A DNA stretch of 64,000 bases, taken from positions 1-64,000 of the forward strand of contig JBAIAA010000599.1 in NCBI GenBank assembly GCA_037893245.1. The letters run 5' to 3'. This DNA comes from Crossaster papposus. Lineage: Eukaryota > Echinodermata > Asteroidea > Velatida > Solasteridae. This document shows positions 11,358-25,783 of this stretch, one piece after another (within the stretch, counting starts at the first letter, position 1; every line of letters begins with the position of its first letter). The notes beneath the pieces are model-generated. The model was not told the origin of the DNA. It saw only the letters and a program-made list of their open reading frames with translations, and searched no databases. The translations under genes were made by a program, and so were the position numbers.

Positions 11358-14300
11358 TGGCTGAGAGCTGTCAATGTGCTGAGCAGAATAGTAAGTGTTT
11401 ACATCACAGTGTGACTGAGAGCAGTCACTGTGCTGAGCACAAGAGTGAGTGTTCCCATCGCGGTGTGACTGCGAGAGCATTCACTGTGCAGAGCAGAATA
11501 GTGAGTGTTCCCATCACAGTGTTACAGAGAGCAGTCACTGTGCTGCGCAGAATAGTGAGTATTCCTATCACAGTTTGACTGTGAGAGCAGTCACTGTGCT
11601 GAGCAGAATAGTGAGTGTTCCCGTTACAGTGTGGCTGAGAGCTCTCACTGTGCTGAGCAGAATAGTGAGTTTTCCCATCACAGTGTGACTGAGAGCTCTC
11701 ACTGTGCTGAGCAGAATAGTGAGTGTTCCCATCACAGTGTGACTGAGAGCAGTCACTGTGCTGAGCAAAATAGTGAGTGTTCCCATCACAGTGTGACTGC
11801 GAGAGCATTCACTGTCCAGAGCAGGATAGTGAGTGTTCCCATCACCGTGTGACTGAGAGCAGTCACTGTGCTGAACAAAATAGTGAGTGTTCCCTTCACA
11901 GTGTGACTGAGAGCAGTCACTGTGCTGAACAGAATAGTGAGTGTTCCCTTCACAGTGTGACTGAGAGCAGTCACTGTGCTGAACAGAATAGTGAGTGTTC
12001 CCATCACAGTGTGACTGAGAGCAGTCACTGTGCTGAGCAGAATAGTGAGTGTTTTCATCACAATGCGACTGTGAGAGCAGTCACTGTGCAGAGCAGAATA
12101 GTGAGTGTTCCCATCACAGTGTGACTGCGAGAGCATTCACTGTGCAGAGCAGAATAGTGAGTGTTCCCATCACAGTGGGACTGAGAGCAGTCATTGTGCT
12201 GCGCAGAATAGTGAGTGTTCCCATCACAGTTTGACTGTGAGAGCAGTCACTGTGCTGAGCAGAATAGTGAGTGTTCCCATCACAGTGTGACTGAGAGCAT
12301 TCACTGTGCTGAGGAGAATAGTGAGTGTTCCCGTTATAGTGTGGCTGAGAGCTCTCACTGTGCTGAGCAGAATAGTGAGTGTTCCCATCAGAGTGTGACT
12401 GAGAGCAGTCACTGTGCTGAGCAGAATATTGAGTGTTCCCATAACAGTGTGACTGAGAGCTGTCACTGTGCTGAGCAGAATAGTGAATGTTCACATCACA
12501 GTGTGACTGAGAGCAGTCACTGTGCTGAGCAGAATAGTGAGTGTTTCCATCACAGTGTGACTGTCAGAGCATTCACTGTGCTGAGCAGAATAGTGAGTGT
12601 TCCCGTTACAGTGTGACTGAGAGCTCTCACTGTGCTGACCAGAATAGTGAGTGTTCCCATCACAGTGTGACTGAGCGCAGTGACTGTGCTGAGCAAAATA
12701 GTGAGTGTTCCAATCACAGTGTCACAGAGAGCAGTCACTGTGCTGCGCAGAATAGTGAGTGTTCCCAACACAGTTTGACTGTGAGAGCAGTCACTGTGTT
12801 GAACAGAATAGTTAGTGTTCCCATCAAAGTGTGACTGAGAGCTGTCAATGTGCTGAGCAGAATAGTAAGTGTTCACATCAAAGTGTGACTGAGAGCAGTC
12901 ACTGTGCTGAGCACAAGAGTGAGTGTTCCCATCGCGGTGTGACTGCGAGAGCATTCACTGTGCAGAGCAGAATAGTGAGTGTTCCCATCACAGTGTTACA
13001 GAGAGCAGTCACTGTGCTGCGCAGAATAGTGAGTATTCCCATCACAGTTTGACTGTGAGAGCAGTCACTGTGCTGAGCAGAATAGTGAGTGTTCCCGTTA
13101 CAGTGTGGCTGAGAGCTCTCACTGTGCTGAGCAGAATAGTGAGTGTTCCCATCACAGTGTGACTGAGAGCTCTCACTGTGCTGAGCAAAATAGTGAGTGT
13201 TCCCATCACAGTGTGACTGCGAGAGCATTCACTGTCCAGAGCAGGATAGTGAGTGTTCCCATCACCGTGTGACTGAGAGCAGTCACTGTGCTGAGCAAAA
13301 TATTGAGTGTTCCCATCACAGTGTGACTGAGAGCAGTCACTGTGCTGAACAGAATAGTGAGTGTTCCCTTCACAGTGTGACTGAGAGCAGTCACTGTGCT
13401 GAACAGAATAGTGAGTGTTCCCATCACAGTGTGACTGAGAGCAGTCACTGTGCTGAGCAGAATAGTGAGTGTTTTCATCACAATGCGACTGTGAGAGCAG
13501 TCACTGTGCAGAGCAGAATAGTGAGTGTTCCCATCACAGTGTGACTGCGAGAGCATTCACTGTGCAGAGCAGAATAGTGAGTGTTCCCATCACAGTGTGA
13601 CTGAGAGCAGTCATTGTGCTGCGCAGAATAGTGAGTGTTCCCATCACAGTTTGACTGTGAGAGCAGTCACTGTGCTGAGCAGAATAGTGAGTGTTCCCAT
13701 CACAGTGTGACTGAGAGCATTCACTGTGCTGAGCAGAATAGTGAGTGTTCCCGTTATAGTGTGGCTGAGAGCTGTCAATGTGCTGAGCAGAATAGTAAGT
13801 GTTTACATCACAGTGTGACTGAGAGCAGTCACTGTGCTGAGCACAAGAGTGAGTGTTCCCATCGCGGTGTGACTGCGAGAGCATTCACTGTGCAGAGCAG
13901 AATAGTGAGTGTTCCCATCACAGTGTTACAGAGAGCAGTCACTGTGCTGCGCAGAATAGTGAGTATTCCCATCACAGTTTGACTGTGAGAGCAGTCACTG
14001 TGCTGAGCAGAATAGTGAGTGTTCCCGTTACAGTGTGGCTGAGAGCTCTCACTGTGCTGAGCAGAATAGTGAGTTTTCCCATCACAGTGTGACTGAGAGC
14101 TCTCACTGTGCTGAGCAGAATAGTGAGTGTTCCCATCACAGTGTGACTGAGAGCAGTCACTGTGCTGAGCAAAATAGTGAGTGTTCCCATCACAGTGTGA
14201 CTGCGAGAGCATTCACTGTCCAGAGCAGGATAGTGAGTGTTCCCATCACCGTGTGACTGAGAGCAGTCACTGTGCTGAACAAAATAGTGAGTGTTCCCTT

Positions 14301-14747
14301 CACAGTGTGACTGAGAGCAGTCACTGTGCTGAACAGAATAGTGAGTGTTCCCTTCACAGTGTGACTGAGAGCAGTCACTGTGCTGAACAGAATAGTGAGT
14401 GTTCCCATCACAGTGTGACTGAGAGAGCATTCACTGTCCAGAGCAGGATAGTGAGTGTTCCCATCACCGTGTGACTGAGAGCAGTCACTGTGCTGAGCAA
14501 AATATTGAGTGTTCCCATCACAGTGTGACTGAGAGCAGTCACTGTGCTGAACAGAATAGTGAGTGTTCCCTTCACAGTGTGACTGAGAGCAGTCACTGTG
14601 CTGAACAGAATAGTGAGTGTTCCCATCACAGTGTGACTGAGAGCAGTCACTGTGCTGAGCAGAATAGTGAGTGTTTTCATCACAATGCGACTGTGAGAGC
14701 AGTCACTGTGCAGAGCAGAATAGTGAGTGTTCCCATCACAGTGTGAC
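11358..14747. repeat. 3550-bp higher-order repeat, copy 2, with partial third copy
   Basis: Second copy of the unit at 7808-11197. The series continues to the right: from about 11200 the offset to the next copy becomes 3606 bp (for example 12215 against 15821) after gain of one 56-bp monomer, and the match runs to about 16200. Inside the series a shorter 1146/1202-bp period is also visible (10085, 11231, 13635 and 14837 begin the same variant run). Confidence 0.8.
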
Positions 14748-17700
14748 TGCGAGAGCATTCACTGTGCAGAGCAGAATAGTGAGTGTTCCCATCACAGTGT
14801 GACTGAGAGCAGTCATTGTGCTGCGCAGAATAGTGAGTGTTCCCATCACAGTTTGACTGTGAGAGCAGTCACTGTGCTGAGCAGAATAGTGAGTGTTCCC
14901 ATCACAGTGTGACTGAGAGCATTCACTGTGCTGAGCAGAATAGTGAGTGTTCCCGTTATAGTGTGGCTGAGAGCTGTCAATGTGCTGAGCAGAATAGTAA
15001 GTGTTTACATCACAGTGTGACTGAGAGCAGTCACTGTGCTGAGCACAAGAGTGAGTGTTCCCATCGCGGTGTGACTGCGAGAGCATTCACTGTGCAGAGC
15101 AGAATAGTGAGTGTTCCCATCACAGTGTTACAGAGAGCAGTCACTGTGCTGCGCAGAATAGTGAGTATTCCCATCACAGTTTGACTGTGAGAGCAGTCAC
15201 TGTGCTGAGCAGAATAGTGAGTGTTCCCGTTACAGTGTGGCTGAGAGCTCTCACTGTGCTGAGCAGAATAGTGAGTTTTCCCATCACAGTGTGACTGAGA
15301 GCTCTCACTGTGCTGAGCAGAATAGTGAGTGTTCCCATCACAGTGTGACTGAGAGCAGTCACTGTGCTGAGCAAAATAGTGAGTGTTCCCATCACAGTGT
15401 GACTGCGAGAGCATTCACTGTCCAGAGCAGGATAGTGAGTGTTCCCATCACCGTGTGACTGAGAGCAGTCACTGTGCTGAACAAAATAGTGAGTGTTCCC
15501 TTCACAGTGTGACTGAGAGCAGTCACTGTGCTGAACAGAATAGTGAGTGTTCCCTTCACAGTGTGACTGAGAGCAGTCACTGTGCTGAACAGAATAGTGA
15601 GTGTTCCCATCACAGTGTGACTGAGAGCAGTCACTGTGCTGAGCAGAATAGTGAGTGTTTTCATCACAATGCGACTGTGAGAGCAGTCACTGTGCAGAGC
15701 AGAATAGTGAGTGTTCCCATCACAGTGTGACTGCGAGAGCATTCACTGTGCAGAGCAGAATAGTGAGTGTTCCCATCACAGTGGGACTGAGAGCAGTCAT
15801 TGTGCTGCGCAGAATAGTGAGTGTTCCCATCACAGTTTGACTGTGAGAGCAGTCACTGTGCTGAGCAGAATAGTGAGTGTTCCCATCACAGTGTGACTGA
15901 GAGCATTCACTGTGCTGAGCAGAATAGTGAGTGTTCCCGTTATAGTGTGGCTGAGAGCTCTCACTGTGCTGAGCAGAATAGTGAGTGTTCCCATCAGAGT
16001 GTGACTGAGAGCAGTCACTGTGCTGAGCAGAATATTGAGTGTTCCCATAACAGTGTGACTGAGAGCTGTCACTGTGCTGAGCAGAATAGTGAATGTTCAC
16101 ATCACAGTGTGACTGAGAGCAGTCACTGTGCTGAGCAGAATAGTGAGTGTTTCCATCACAGTGTGACTGTCAGAGCATTCACTGTGCTGAGCAGAATAGT
16201 GAGTGTTCCCGTTACAGTGTGACTGAGAGCTCTCACTGTGCTGACCAGAATAGTGAGTGTTCCCATCACAGTGTGACTGAGCGCAGTGACTGTGCTGAGC
16301 AAAATATTGAGTGTTCCAATCACAGTGTTACAGAGAGCAGTCACTGTGCTGCGCAGAATAGTGAGTGTTCCCAACACAGTTTGACTGTGAGAGCAGTCAC
16401 TGTGCTGAGCAGAATAGTGAGTGTTCTCATCACAGTGTGACTGTGAGAGCATTCACTGTGCTGAGCAGAATAGTGATTGTTTCCGTAACAGTGTGACTGA
16501 CAGCTCTAACTGTGCTGAGCAGAATAGTAAGTGTTCCCATCACAGTGTGACTGAGCGCAGTGACTGTGCTGAGCAAAATATTGAGTGTTCCCATCACAGT
16601 GTGACTGAGAGCAGTCACTGTGCTAAACAGAATAGTTAGTGTTCCCATCAAAGTGTGACTGAGAGCAGTCACAGTGCTGAACATAATAGTTAGTGTTCCC
16701 ATCAAAGTGTGACTGAGAGCTGTCAATGTGCTGAGCAGAATAGTAAGTGTTCACATCACAGTGTGACTGAGAGCAGTCACTGTGCTGCGCAGAATAGTGA
16801 GTGTTCCCAACACAGTTTGACTGTGAGAGCAGTCACTGTGCTGAACAGAATAGTTAGTGTTCCCATCAAAGTGTGACTGAGAGCTGTCAATGTGCTGAGC
16901 AGAATAGTAAGTGTTCACATCACAGTGTGACTGAGAGCAGTCACTGTGCTGAGCACAAGAGTGAGTGTTCCCATCGCGGTGTGACTGCGAGAGCATTCAC
17001 TGTGCAGAGCAGAATAGTGAGTGTTCCCATCAGAGTGTTACAGAGAGCAGTCACTGTGCTGCGCAGAATAGTGAGTATTCCCATCACAGTTTGACTGTGA
17101 GAGCAGTCACTGTGCTGAGCAGAATAGTGAGTGTTCCCGTTACAGTGTGGCTGAGAGCTCTCACTGTGCTGAGCAGAATAGTGAGTGTTCCCATCACAGT
17201 GTGACTGAGAGCTCTCACTGTGCTGAGCAGAATAGTGAGTGTTCCCATCACAGTGTGACTGAGAGCAGTCACTGTGCTGAGCAAAATAGTGAGTGTTCCC
17301 ATCACAGTGTGACTGCGAGAGCATTCACTGTCCAGAGCAGGATAGTGAGTGTTCCCATCACCGTGTGACTGAGAGCAGTCACTGTGCTGAGCAAAATATT
17401 GAGTGTTCCCATCACAGTGTGACTGAGAGCAGTCACTGTGCTGAACAAAATAGTGAGTGTTCCCTTCACAGTGTGACTGAGAGCAGTCACTGTGCTGAAC
17501 AGAATAGTGAGTGTTCTCTTCACAGTGTGACTGAGAGCAGTCACTGTGCTGAACAGAATAGTGAGTGTTCCCATCACAGTGTGACTGAGAGCAGTCACTG
17601 TGCTGAGCAGAATAGTGAGTGTTTTCATCACAATGCGACTGTGAGAGCAGTCACTGTGCAGAGCAGAATAGTGAGTGTTCCCATCACAGTGTGACTGAGA

Positions 17701-19993
17701 GCAGTCATTGTGCTGCGCAGAATAGTGAGTGTTCCCATCACAGTTTGACTGTGAGAGCAGTCACTGTGCTGAGCAGAATAGTGAGTGTTCCCATCACAGT
17801 GTGACTGAGAGCATTCACTGTGCTGAGCAGAATAGTGAGTGTTCCCGTTATAGTGTGGCTGAGAGCTCTCACTGTGCTGAGCAGAATAGTGAGTGTTCCC
17901 ATCAGAGTGTGACTGAGAGCAGTCACTGTGCTGAGCAGAATATTGAGTGTTCCCATAACAGTGTGACTGAGAGCTGTCACTGTGCTGAGCAGAATAGTGA
18001 GTGTTCACATCACAGTGTGACTGAGAGCAGTCACTGTGCTGAGCAGAATAGTGAGTGTTTCCATCACAGTGTGACTGTGAGAGCATTTACTGTGCTGAGC
18101 AGAATAGTGAGTGTTCCCGTTACAGTGTGACTGAGAGCTCTCACTGTGCTGAGCAGAATAGTGAGTGTTCGCATCACAGTGTGACTGAGCGCAGTGACTG
18201 TGTTGAGCAAAATATTGAGTGTTCCAATCACAGTGTTACAGAGAGAAGTCACTGTGCTGCGCAGAATAGTGAGTGTTCCCAACACAGTTTGACTGTGAGA
18301 GCAGTCACTGTGCTGAGCAGAATAGTGAGTGTTACCATCACAGTGTGACTGAGAGCTGTCACTGTGCTGAGCAGAATAGTGAGTGTTCTCATCACAGTGT
18401 GACTGTGAGAGCATTCACTGTGCTGAGCAGAATAGTGATTGTTCCCGTTACAGTGTGACTGACAGCTCTAACTGTGCTGAGCAGAATAGTAAGTGTTCCC
18501 ATCACAGTGTGACTGAGCGCAGTGACTGTGCTGAGCAAAATATTGAGTGTTCCCATCACAGTGTGACTGAGAGCAGTCACTGTGCTAAACAGAATAGTTA
18601 GTGTTCCCATCAAAGTGTGACTGAGAGCAGTCACTGTGCTGAACATAATAGTTAGTGTTCCCATCAAAGTGTGACTGAGAGCTGTCAATGTGCTGAGCAG
18701 AATAGTAAGTGTTCACATCACAGTGTGACTGAGAGCAGTCACTGTGCTGAGCACAAGAGTGAGTGTTCCCATCGCGGTGTGACTGCGAGAGCATTCACTG
18801 TGCAGAGCAGAATAGTGAGTGTTCCCATCACAGTGTGACTGAGAGCAGTCACTGTGCTGAGCAGAATAGTGAGTGTTTTCATCACAATGCGACTGTGAGA
18901 GCAGTCACTGTGCAGAGCAGAATAGTGAGTGTTCCCATCACAGTGTGACTGCGAGAGCATTCACTGTGCAGAGCAGAATAGTGAGTGTTCCCATCACAGT
19001 GGGACTGAGAGCAGTCATTGTGCTGCGCAGAATAGTGAGTGTTCCCATCACAGTTTGACTGTGAGAGCAGTCACTGTGCTGAGCAGAATAGTGAGTGTTC
19101 CCATCACAGTGTGACTGAGAGCATTCACTGTGCTGAGCAGAATAGTGAGTGTTCCCGTTATAGTGTGGCTGAGAGCTCTCACTGTGCTGAGCAGAATAGT
19201 GAGTGTTCCCATCAGAGTGTGACTGAGAGCAGTCACTGTGCTGAGCAGAATATTGAGTGTTCCCATAACAGTGTGACTGAGAGCTGTCACTGTGCTGAGC
19301 AGAATAGTGAATGTTTACATCACAGTGTGACTGAGAGCAGTCACTGTGCTGAGCAGAATAGTGAGTGTTTCCATCACAGTGTGACTGTCAGAGCATTCAC
19401 TGTGCTGAGCAGAATAGTGAGTGTTCCCGTTACAGTGTGACTGAGAGCTCTCACTGTGCTGACCAGAATAGTGAGTGTTCCCATCACAGTGTGACTGAGC
19501 GCAGTGACTGTGCTGAGCAAAATAGTGAGTGTTCCAATCACAGTGTTACAGAGAGCAGTCACTGTGCTGCGCAGAATAGTGAGTGTTCCCAACACAGTTT
19601 GACTGTGAGAGCAGTCACTGTGCTGAACAGAATAGTTAGTGTTCCCATCAAAGTGTGACTGAGAGCTGTCAATGTGCTGAGCAGAATAGTAAGTGTTCAC
19701 ATCACAGTGTGACTGAGAGCAGTCACTGTGCTGAGCACAAGAGTGAGTGTTCCCATCGCGGTGTGACTGCGAGAGCATTCACTGTGCAGAGCAGAATAGT
19801 GAGTGTTCCCATCACAGTGTTACAGAGAGCAGTCACTGTGCTGCGCAGAATAGTGAGTATTCCCATCACAGTTTGACTGTGAGAGCAGTCACTGTGCTGA
19901 GCAGAATAGTGAGTGTTCCCGTTACAGTGTGGCTGAGAGCTCTCACTGTGCTGAGCAGAATAGTGAGTGTTCCCATCACAGTGTGACTGAGAG
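14590..19993. repeat. 5404-bp higher-order repeat, copy 1
   Basis: Every variant monomer from about 14590 to 20379 recurs 5404 bp to the right, giving a tandem repeat of a little over two units. Translating the satellite frames gives near-identical peptides in matching positions, including private forms such as CATCAGAGTGTTACAG (about 17028 and 22432), TTTACTGTGCTG (about 18087 and 23491) and TTCGCATCAC (18169 and 23573). Shared private variants mean the two units separated very recently. Internally the unit is a mosaic of blocks also seen at 2.0-2.4 kb spacing. Confidence 0.85.
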
Positions 19994-22900
19994 CAGTCAC
20001 TGTGCTCAACAGAATAGTGAGTGTTCCCATCACAGTGTGACTGAGAGCAGTCACTGTGCTGAGCAGAATAGTGAGTGTTTTCATCACAATGCGACTGTGA
20101 GAGCAGTCACTGTGCAGAGCAGAATAGTGAGTGTTCCCATCACAGTGTGACTGCGAGAGCATTCACTGTGCAGAGCAGAATAGTGAGTGTTCTCATCACA
20201 GTGTGACTGAGAGCAGTCATTGTTCTGCGCAGAATAGTGAGTGTTCCCATCACAGTTTGACTGTGAGAGCAGTCACTGTGCTGAGCAGAATAGTGAGTGT
20301 TCCCATCACAGTGTGACTGAGAGCATTCACTGTGCTGAGCAGAATAGTGAGTGTTCCCGTTATAGTGTGGCTGAGAGCTGTCAATGTGCTGAGCAGAATA
20401 GTAAGTGTTTACATCACAGTGTGACTGAGAGCAGTCACTGTGCTGAGCACAAGAGTGAGTGTTCCCATCGCGGTGTGACTGCGAGAGCATTCACTGTGCA
20501 GAGCAGAATAGTGAGTGTTCCCATCACAGTGTTACAGAGAGCAGTCACTGTGCTGCGCAGAATAGTGAGTATTCCCATCACAGTTTGACTGTGAGAGCAG
20601 TCACTGTGCTGAGCAGAATAGTGAGTGTTCCCGTTACAGTGTGGCTGAGAGCTCTCACTGTGCTGAGCAGAATAGTGAGTTTTCCCATCACAGTGTGACT
20701 GAGAGCTCTCACTGTGCTGAGCAGAATAGTGAGTGTTCCCATCACAGTGTGACTGAGAGCAGTCACTGTGCTGAGCAAAATAGTGAGTGTTCCCATCACA
20801 GTGTGACTGCGAGAGCATTCACTGTCCAGAGCAGGATAGTGAGTGTTCCCATCACCGTGTGACTGAGAGCAGTCACTGTGCTGAACAAAATAGTGAGTGT
20901 TCCCTTCACAGTGTGACTGAGAGCAGTCACTGTGCTGAACAGAATAGTGAGTGTTCCCTTCACAGTGTGACTGAGAGCAGTCACTGTGCTGAACAGAATA
21001 GTGAGTGTTCCCATCACAGTGTGACTGAGAGCAGTCACTGTGCTGAGCAGAATAGTGAGTGTTTTCATCACAATGCGACTGTGAGAGCAGTCACTGTGCA
21101 GAGCAGAATAGTGAGTGTTCCCATCACAGTGTGACTGCGAGAGCATTCACTGTGCAGAGCAGAATAGTGAGTGTTCCCATCACAGTGGGACTGAGAGCAG
21201 TCATTGTGCTGCGCAGAATAGTGAGTGTTCCCATCACAGTTTGACTGTGAGAGCAGTCACTGTGCTGAGCAGAATAGTGAGTGTTCCCATCACAGTGTGA
21301 CTGAGAGCATTCACTGTGCTGAGCAGAATAGTGAGTGTTCCCGTTATAGTGTGGCTGAGAGCTCTCACTGTGCTGAGCAGAATAGTGAGTGTTCCCATCA
21401 GAGTGTGACTGAGAGCAGTCACTGTGCTGAGCAGAATATTGAGTGTTCCCATAACAGTGTGACTGAGAGCTGTCACTGTGCTGAGCAGAATAGTGAATGT
21501 TCACATCACAGTGTGACTGAGAGCAGTCACTGTGCTGAGCAGAATAGTGAGTGTTTCCATCACAGTGTGACTGTCAGAGCATTCACTGTGCTGAGCAGAA
21601 TAGTGAGTGTTCCCGTTACAGTGTGACTGAGAGCTCTCACTGTGCTGACCAGAATAGTGAGTGTTCCCATCACAGTGTGACTGAGCGCAGTGACTGTGCT
21701 GAGCAAAATATTGAGTGTTCCAATCACAGTGTTACAGAGAGCAGTCACTGTGCTGCGCAGAATAGTGAGTGTTCCCAACACAGTTTGACTGTGAGAGCAG
21801 TCACTGTGCTGAGCAGAATAGTGAGTGTTCTCATCACAGTGTGACTGTGAGAGCATTCACTGTGCTGAGCAGAATAGTGATTGTTTCCGTAACAGTGTGA
21901 CTGACAGCTCTAACTGTGCTGAGCAGAATAGTAAGTGTTCCCATCACAGTGTGACTGAGCGCAGTGACTGTGCTGAGCAAAATATTGAGTGTTCCCATCA
22001 CAGTGTGACTGAGAGCAGTCACTGTGCTAAACAGAATAGTTAGTGTTCCCATCAAAGTGTGACTGAGAGCAGTCACAGTGCTGAACATAATAGTTAGTGT
22101 TCCCATCAAAGTGTGACTGAGAGCTGTCAATGTGCTGAGCAGAATAGTAAGTGTTCACATCACAGTGTGACTGAGAGCAGTCACTGTGCTGCGCAGAATA
22201 GTGAGTGTTCCCAACACAGTTTGACTGTGAGAGCAGTCACTGTGCTGAACAGAATAGTTAGTGTTCCCATCAAAGTGTGACTGAGAGCTGTCAATGTGCT
22301 GAGCAGAATAGTAAGTGTTCACATCACAGTGTGACTGAGAGCAGTCACTGTGCTGAGCACAAGAGTGAGTGTTCCCATCGCGGTGTGACTGCGAGAGCAT
22401 TCACTGTGCAGAGCAGAATAGTGAGTGTTCCCATCAGAGTGTTACAGAGAGCAGTCACTGTGCTGCGCAGAATAGTGAGTATTCCCATCACAGTTTGACT
22501 GTGAGAGCAGTCACTGTGCTGAGCAGAATAGTGAGTGTTCCCGTTACAGTGTGGCTGAGAGCTCTCACTGTGCTGAGCAGAATAGTGAGTGTTCCCATCA
22601 CAGTGTGACTGAGAGCTCTCACTGTGCTGAGCAGAATAGTGAGTGTTCCCATCACAGTGTGACTGAGAGCAGTCACTGTGCTGAGCAAAATAGTGAGTGT
22701 TCCCATCACAGTGTGACTGCGAGAGCATTCACTGTCCAGAGCAGGATAGTGAGTGTTCCCATCACCGTGTGACTGAGAGCAGTCACTGTGCTGAGCAAAA
22801 TATTGAGTGTTCCCATCACAGTGTGACTGAGAGCAGTCACTGTGCTGAACAAAATAGTGAGTGTTCCCTTCACAGTGTGACTGAGAGCAGTCACTGTGCT

Positions 22901-25783
22901 GAACAGAATAGTGAGTGTTCTCTTCACAGTGTGACTGAGAGCAGTCACTGTGCTGAACAGAATAGTGAGTGTTCCCATCACAGTGTGACTGAGAGCAGTC
23001 ACTGTGCTGAGCAGAATAGTGAGTGTTTTCATCACAATGCGACTGTGAGAGCAGTCACTGTGCAGAGCAGAATAGTGAGTGTTCCCATCACAGTGTGACT
23101 GAGAGCAGTCATTGTGCTGCGCAGAATAGTGAGTGTTCCCATCACAGTTTGACTGTGAGAGCAGTCACTGTGCTGAGCAGAATAGTGAGTGTTCCCATCA
23201 CAGTGTGACTGAGAGCATTCACTGTGCTGAGCAGAATAGTGAGTGTTCCCGTTATAGTGTGGCTGAGAGCTCTCACTGTGCTGAGCAGAATAGTGAGTGT
23301 TCCCATCAGAGTGTGACTGAGAGCAGTCACTGTGCTGAGCAGAATATTGAGTGTTCCCATAACAGTGTGACTGAGAGCTGTCACTGTGCTGAGCAGAATA
23401 GTGAGTGTTCACATCACAGTGTGACTGAGAGCAGTCACTGTGCTGAGCAGAATAGTGAGTGTTTCCATCACAGTGTGACTGTGAGAGCATTTACTGTGCT
23501 GAGCAGAATAGTGAGTGTTCCCGTTACAGTGTGACTGAGAGCTCTCACTGTGCTGAGCAGAATAGTGAGTGTTCGCATCACAGTGTGACTGAGCGCAGTG
23601 ACTGTGTTGAGCAAAATATTGAGTGTTCCAATCACAGTGTTACAGAGAGAAGTCACTGTGCTGCGCAGAATAGTGAGTGTTCCCAACACAGTTTGACTGT
23701 GAGAGCAGTCACTGTGCTGAGCAGAATAGTGAGTGTTACCATCACAGTGTGACTGAGAGCTGTCACTGTGCTGAGCAGAATAGTGAGTGTTCTCATCACA
23801 GTGTGACTGTGAGAGCATTCACTGTGCTGAGCAGAATAGTGATTGTTCCCGTTACAGTGTGACTGACAGCTCTAACTGTGCTGAGCAGAATAGTAAGTGT
23901 TCCCATCACAGTGTGACTGAGCGCAGTGACTGTGCTGAGCAAAATATTGAGTGTTCCCATCACAGTGTGACTGAGAGCAGTCACTGTGCTAAACAGAATA
24001 GTTAGTGTTCCCATCAAAGTGTGACTGAGAGCAGTCACTGTGCTGAACATAATAGTTAGTGTTCCCATCAAAGTGTGACTGAGAGCTGTCAATGTGCTGA
24101 GCAGAATAGTAAGTGTTCACATCACAGTGTGACTGAGAGCAGTCACTGTGCTGAGCACAAGAGTGAGTGTTCCCATCGCGGTGTGACTGCGAGAGCATTC
24201 ACTGTGCAGAGCAGAATAGTGAGTGTTCCCATCACAGTGTGACTGAGAGCAGTCACTGTGCTGAGCAGAATAGTGAGTGTTTTCATCACAATGCGACTGT
24301 GAGAGCAGTCACTGTGCAGAGCAGAATAGTGAGTGTTCCCATCACAGTGTGACTGCGAGAGCATTCACTGTGCAGAGCAGAATAGTGAGTGTTCCCATCA
24401 CAGTGGGACTGAGAGCAGTCATTGTGCTGCGCAGAATAGTGAGTGTTCCCATCACAGTTTGACTGTGAGAGCAGTCACTGTGCTGAGCAGAATAGTGAGT
24501 GTTCCCATCACAGTGTGACTGAGAGCATTCACTGTGCTGAGCAGAATAGTGAGTGTTCCCGTTATAGTGTGGCTGAGAGCTCTCACTGTGCTGAGCAGAA
24601 TAGTGAGTGTTCCCATCAGAGTGTGACTGAGAGCAGTCACTGTGCTGAGCAGAATATTGAGTGTTCCCATAACAGTGTGACTGAGAGCTGTCACTGTGCT
24701 GAGCAGAATAGTGAATGTTTACATCACAGTGTGACTGAGAGCAGTCACTGTGCTGAGCAGAATAGTGAGTGTTTCCATCACAGTGTGACTGTCAGAGCAT
24801 TCACTGTGCTGAGCAGAATAGTGAGTGTTCCCGTTACAGTGTGACTGAGAGCTCTCACTGTGCTGACCAGAATAGTGAGTGTTCCCATCACAGTGTGACT
24901 GAGCGCAGTGACTGTGCTGAGCAAAATAGTGAGTGTTCCAATCACAGTGTTACAGAGAGCAGTCACTGTGCTGCGCAGAATAGTGAGTGTTCCCAACACA
25001 GTTTGACTGTGAGAGCAGTCACTGTGCTGAACAGAATAGTTAGTGTTCCCATCAAAGTGTGACTGAGAGCTGTCAATGTGCTGAGCAGAATAGTAAGTGT
25101 TCACATCACAGTGTGACTGAGAGCAGTCACTGTGCTGAGCACAAGAGTGAGTGTTCCCATCGCGGTGTGACTGCGAGAGCATTCACTGTGCAGAGCAGAA
25201 TAGTGAGTGTTCCCATCACAGTGTTACAGAGAGCAGTCACTGTGCTGCGCAGAATAGTGAGTATTCCCATCACAGTTTGACTGTGAGAGCAGTCACTGTG
25301 CTGAGCAGAATAGTGAGTGTTCCCGTTACAGTGTGGCTGAGAGCTCTCACTGTGCTGAGCAGAATAGTGAGTGTTCCCATCACAGTGTGACTGAGAGCAG
25401 TCACTGTGCTCAACAGAATAGTGAGTGTTCCCATCACAGTGTGACTGAGAGCAGTCACTGTGCTGAGCAGAATAGTGAGTGTTTTCATCACAATGCGACT
25501 GTGAGAGCAGTCACTGTGCAGAGCAGAATAGTGAGTGTTCCCATCACAGTGTGACTGCGAGAGCATTCACTGTGCAGAGCAGAATAGTGAGTGTTCTCAT
25601 CACAGTGTGACTGAGAGCAGTCATTGTTCTGCGCAGAATAGTGAGTGTTCCCATCACAGTTTGACTGTGAGAGCAGTCACTGTGCTGAGCAGAATAGTGA
25701 GTGTTCCCATCACAGTGTGACTGAGAGCATTCACTGTGCTGAGCAGAATAGTGAGTGTTCCCGTTATAGTGTGGCTGAGAGCT
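19994..25783. repeat. 5404-bp higher-order repeat, copy 2
   Basis: Second unit of the 5404-bp tandem. The match to copy 1 ends near 20379/25783, where copy 1 goes to GTCAATGTGCTG and copy 2 to CTCACTGTGCTGAAC. The monomer with GTGCTCAACAG occurs at about 20004 and again at 25408, marking the repeat of the start of the unit. Position 23950/23951 in this copy is the unoccupied equivalent of the LINE insertion site. Confidence 0.85.
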
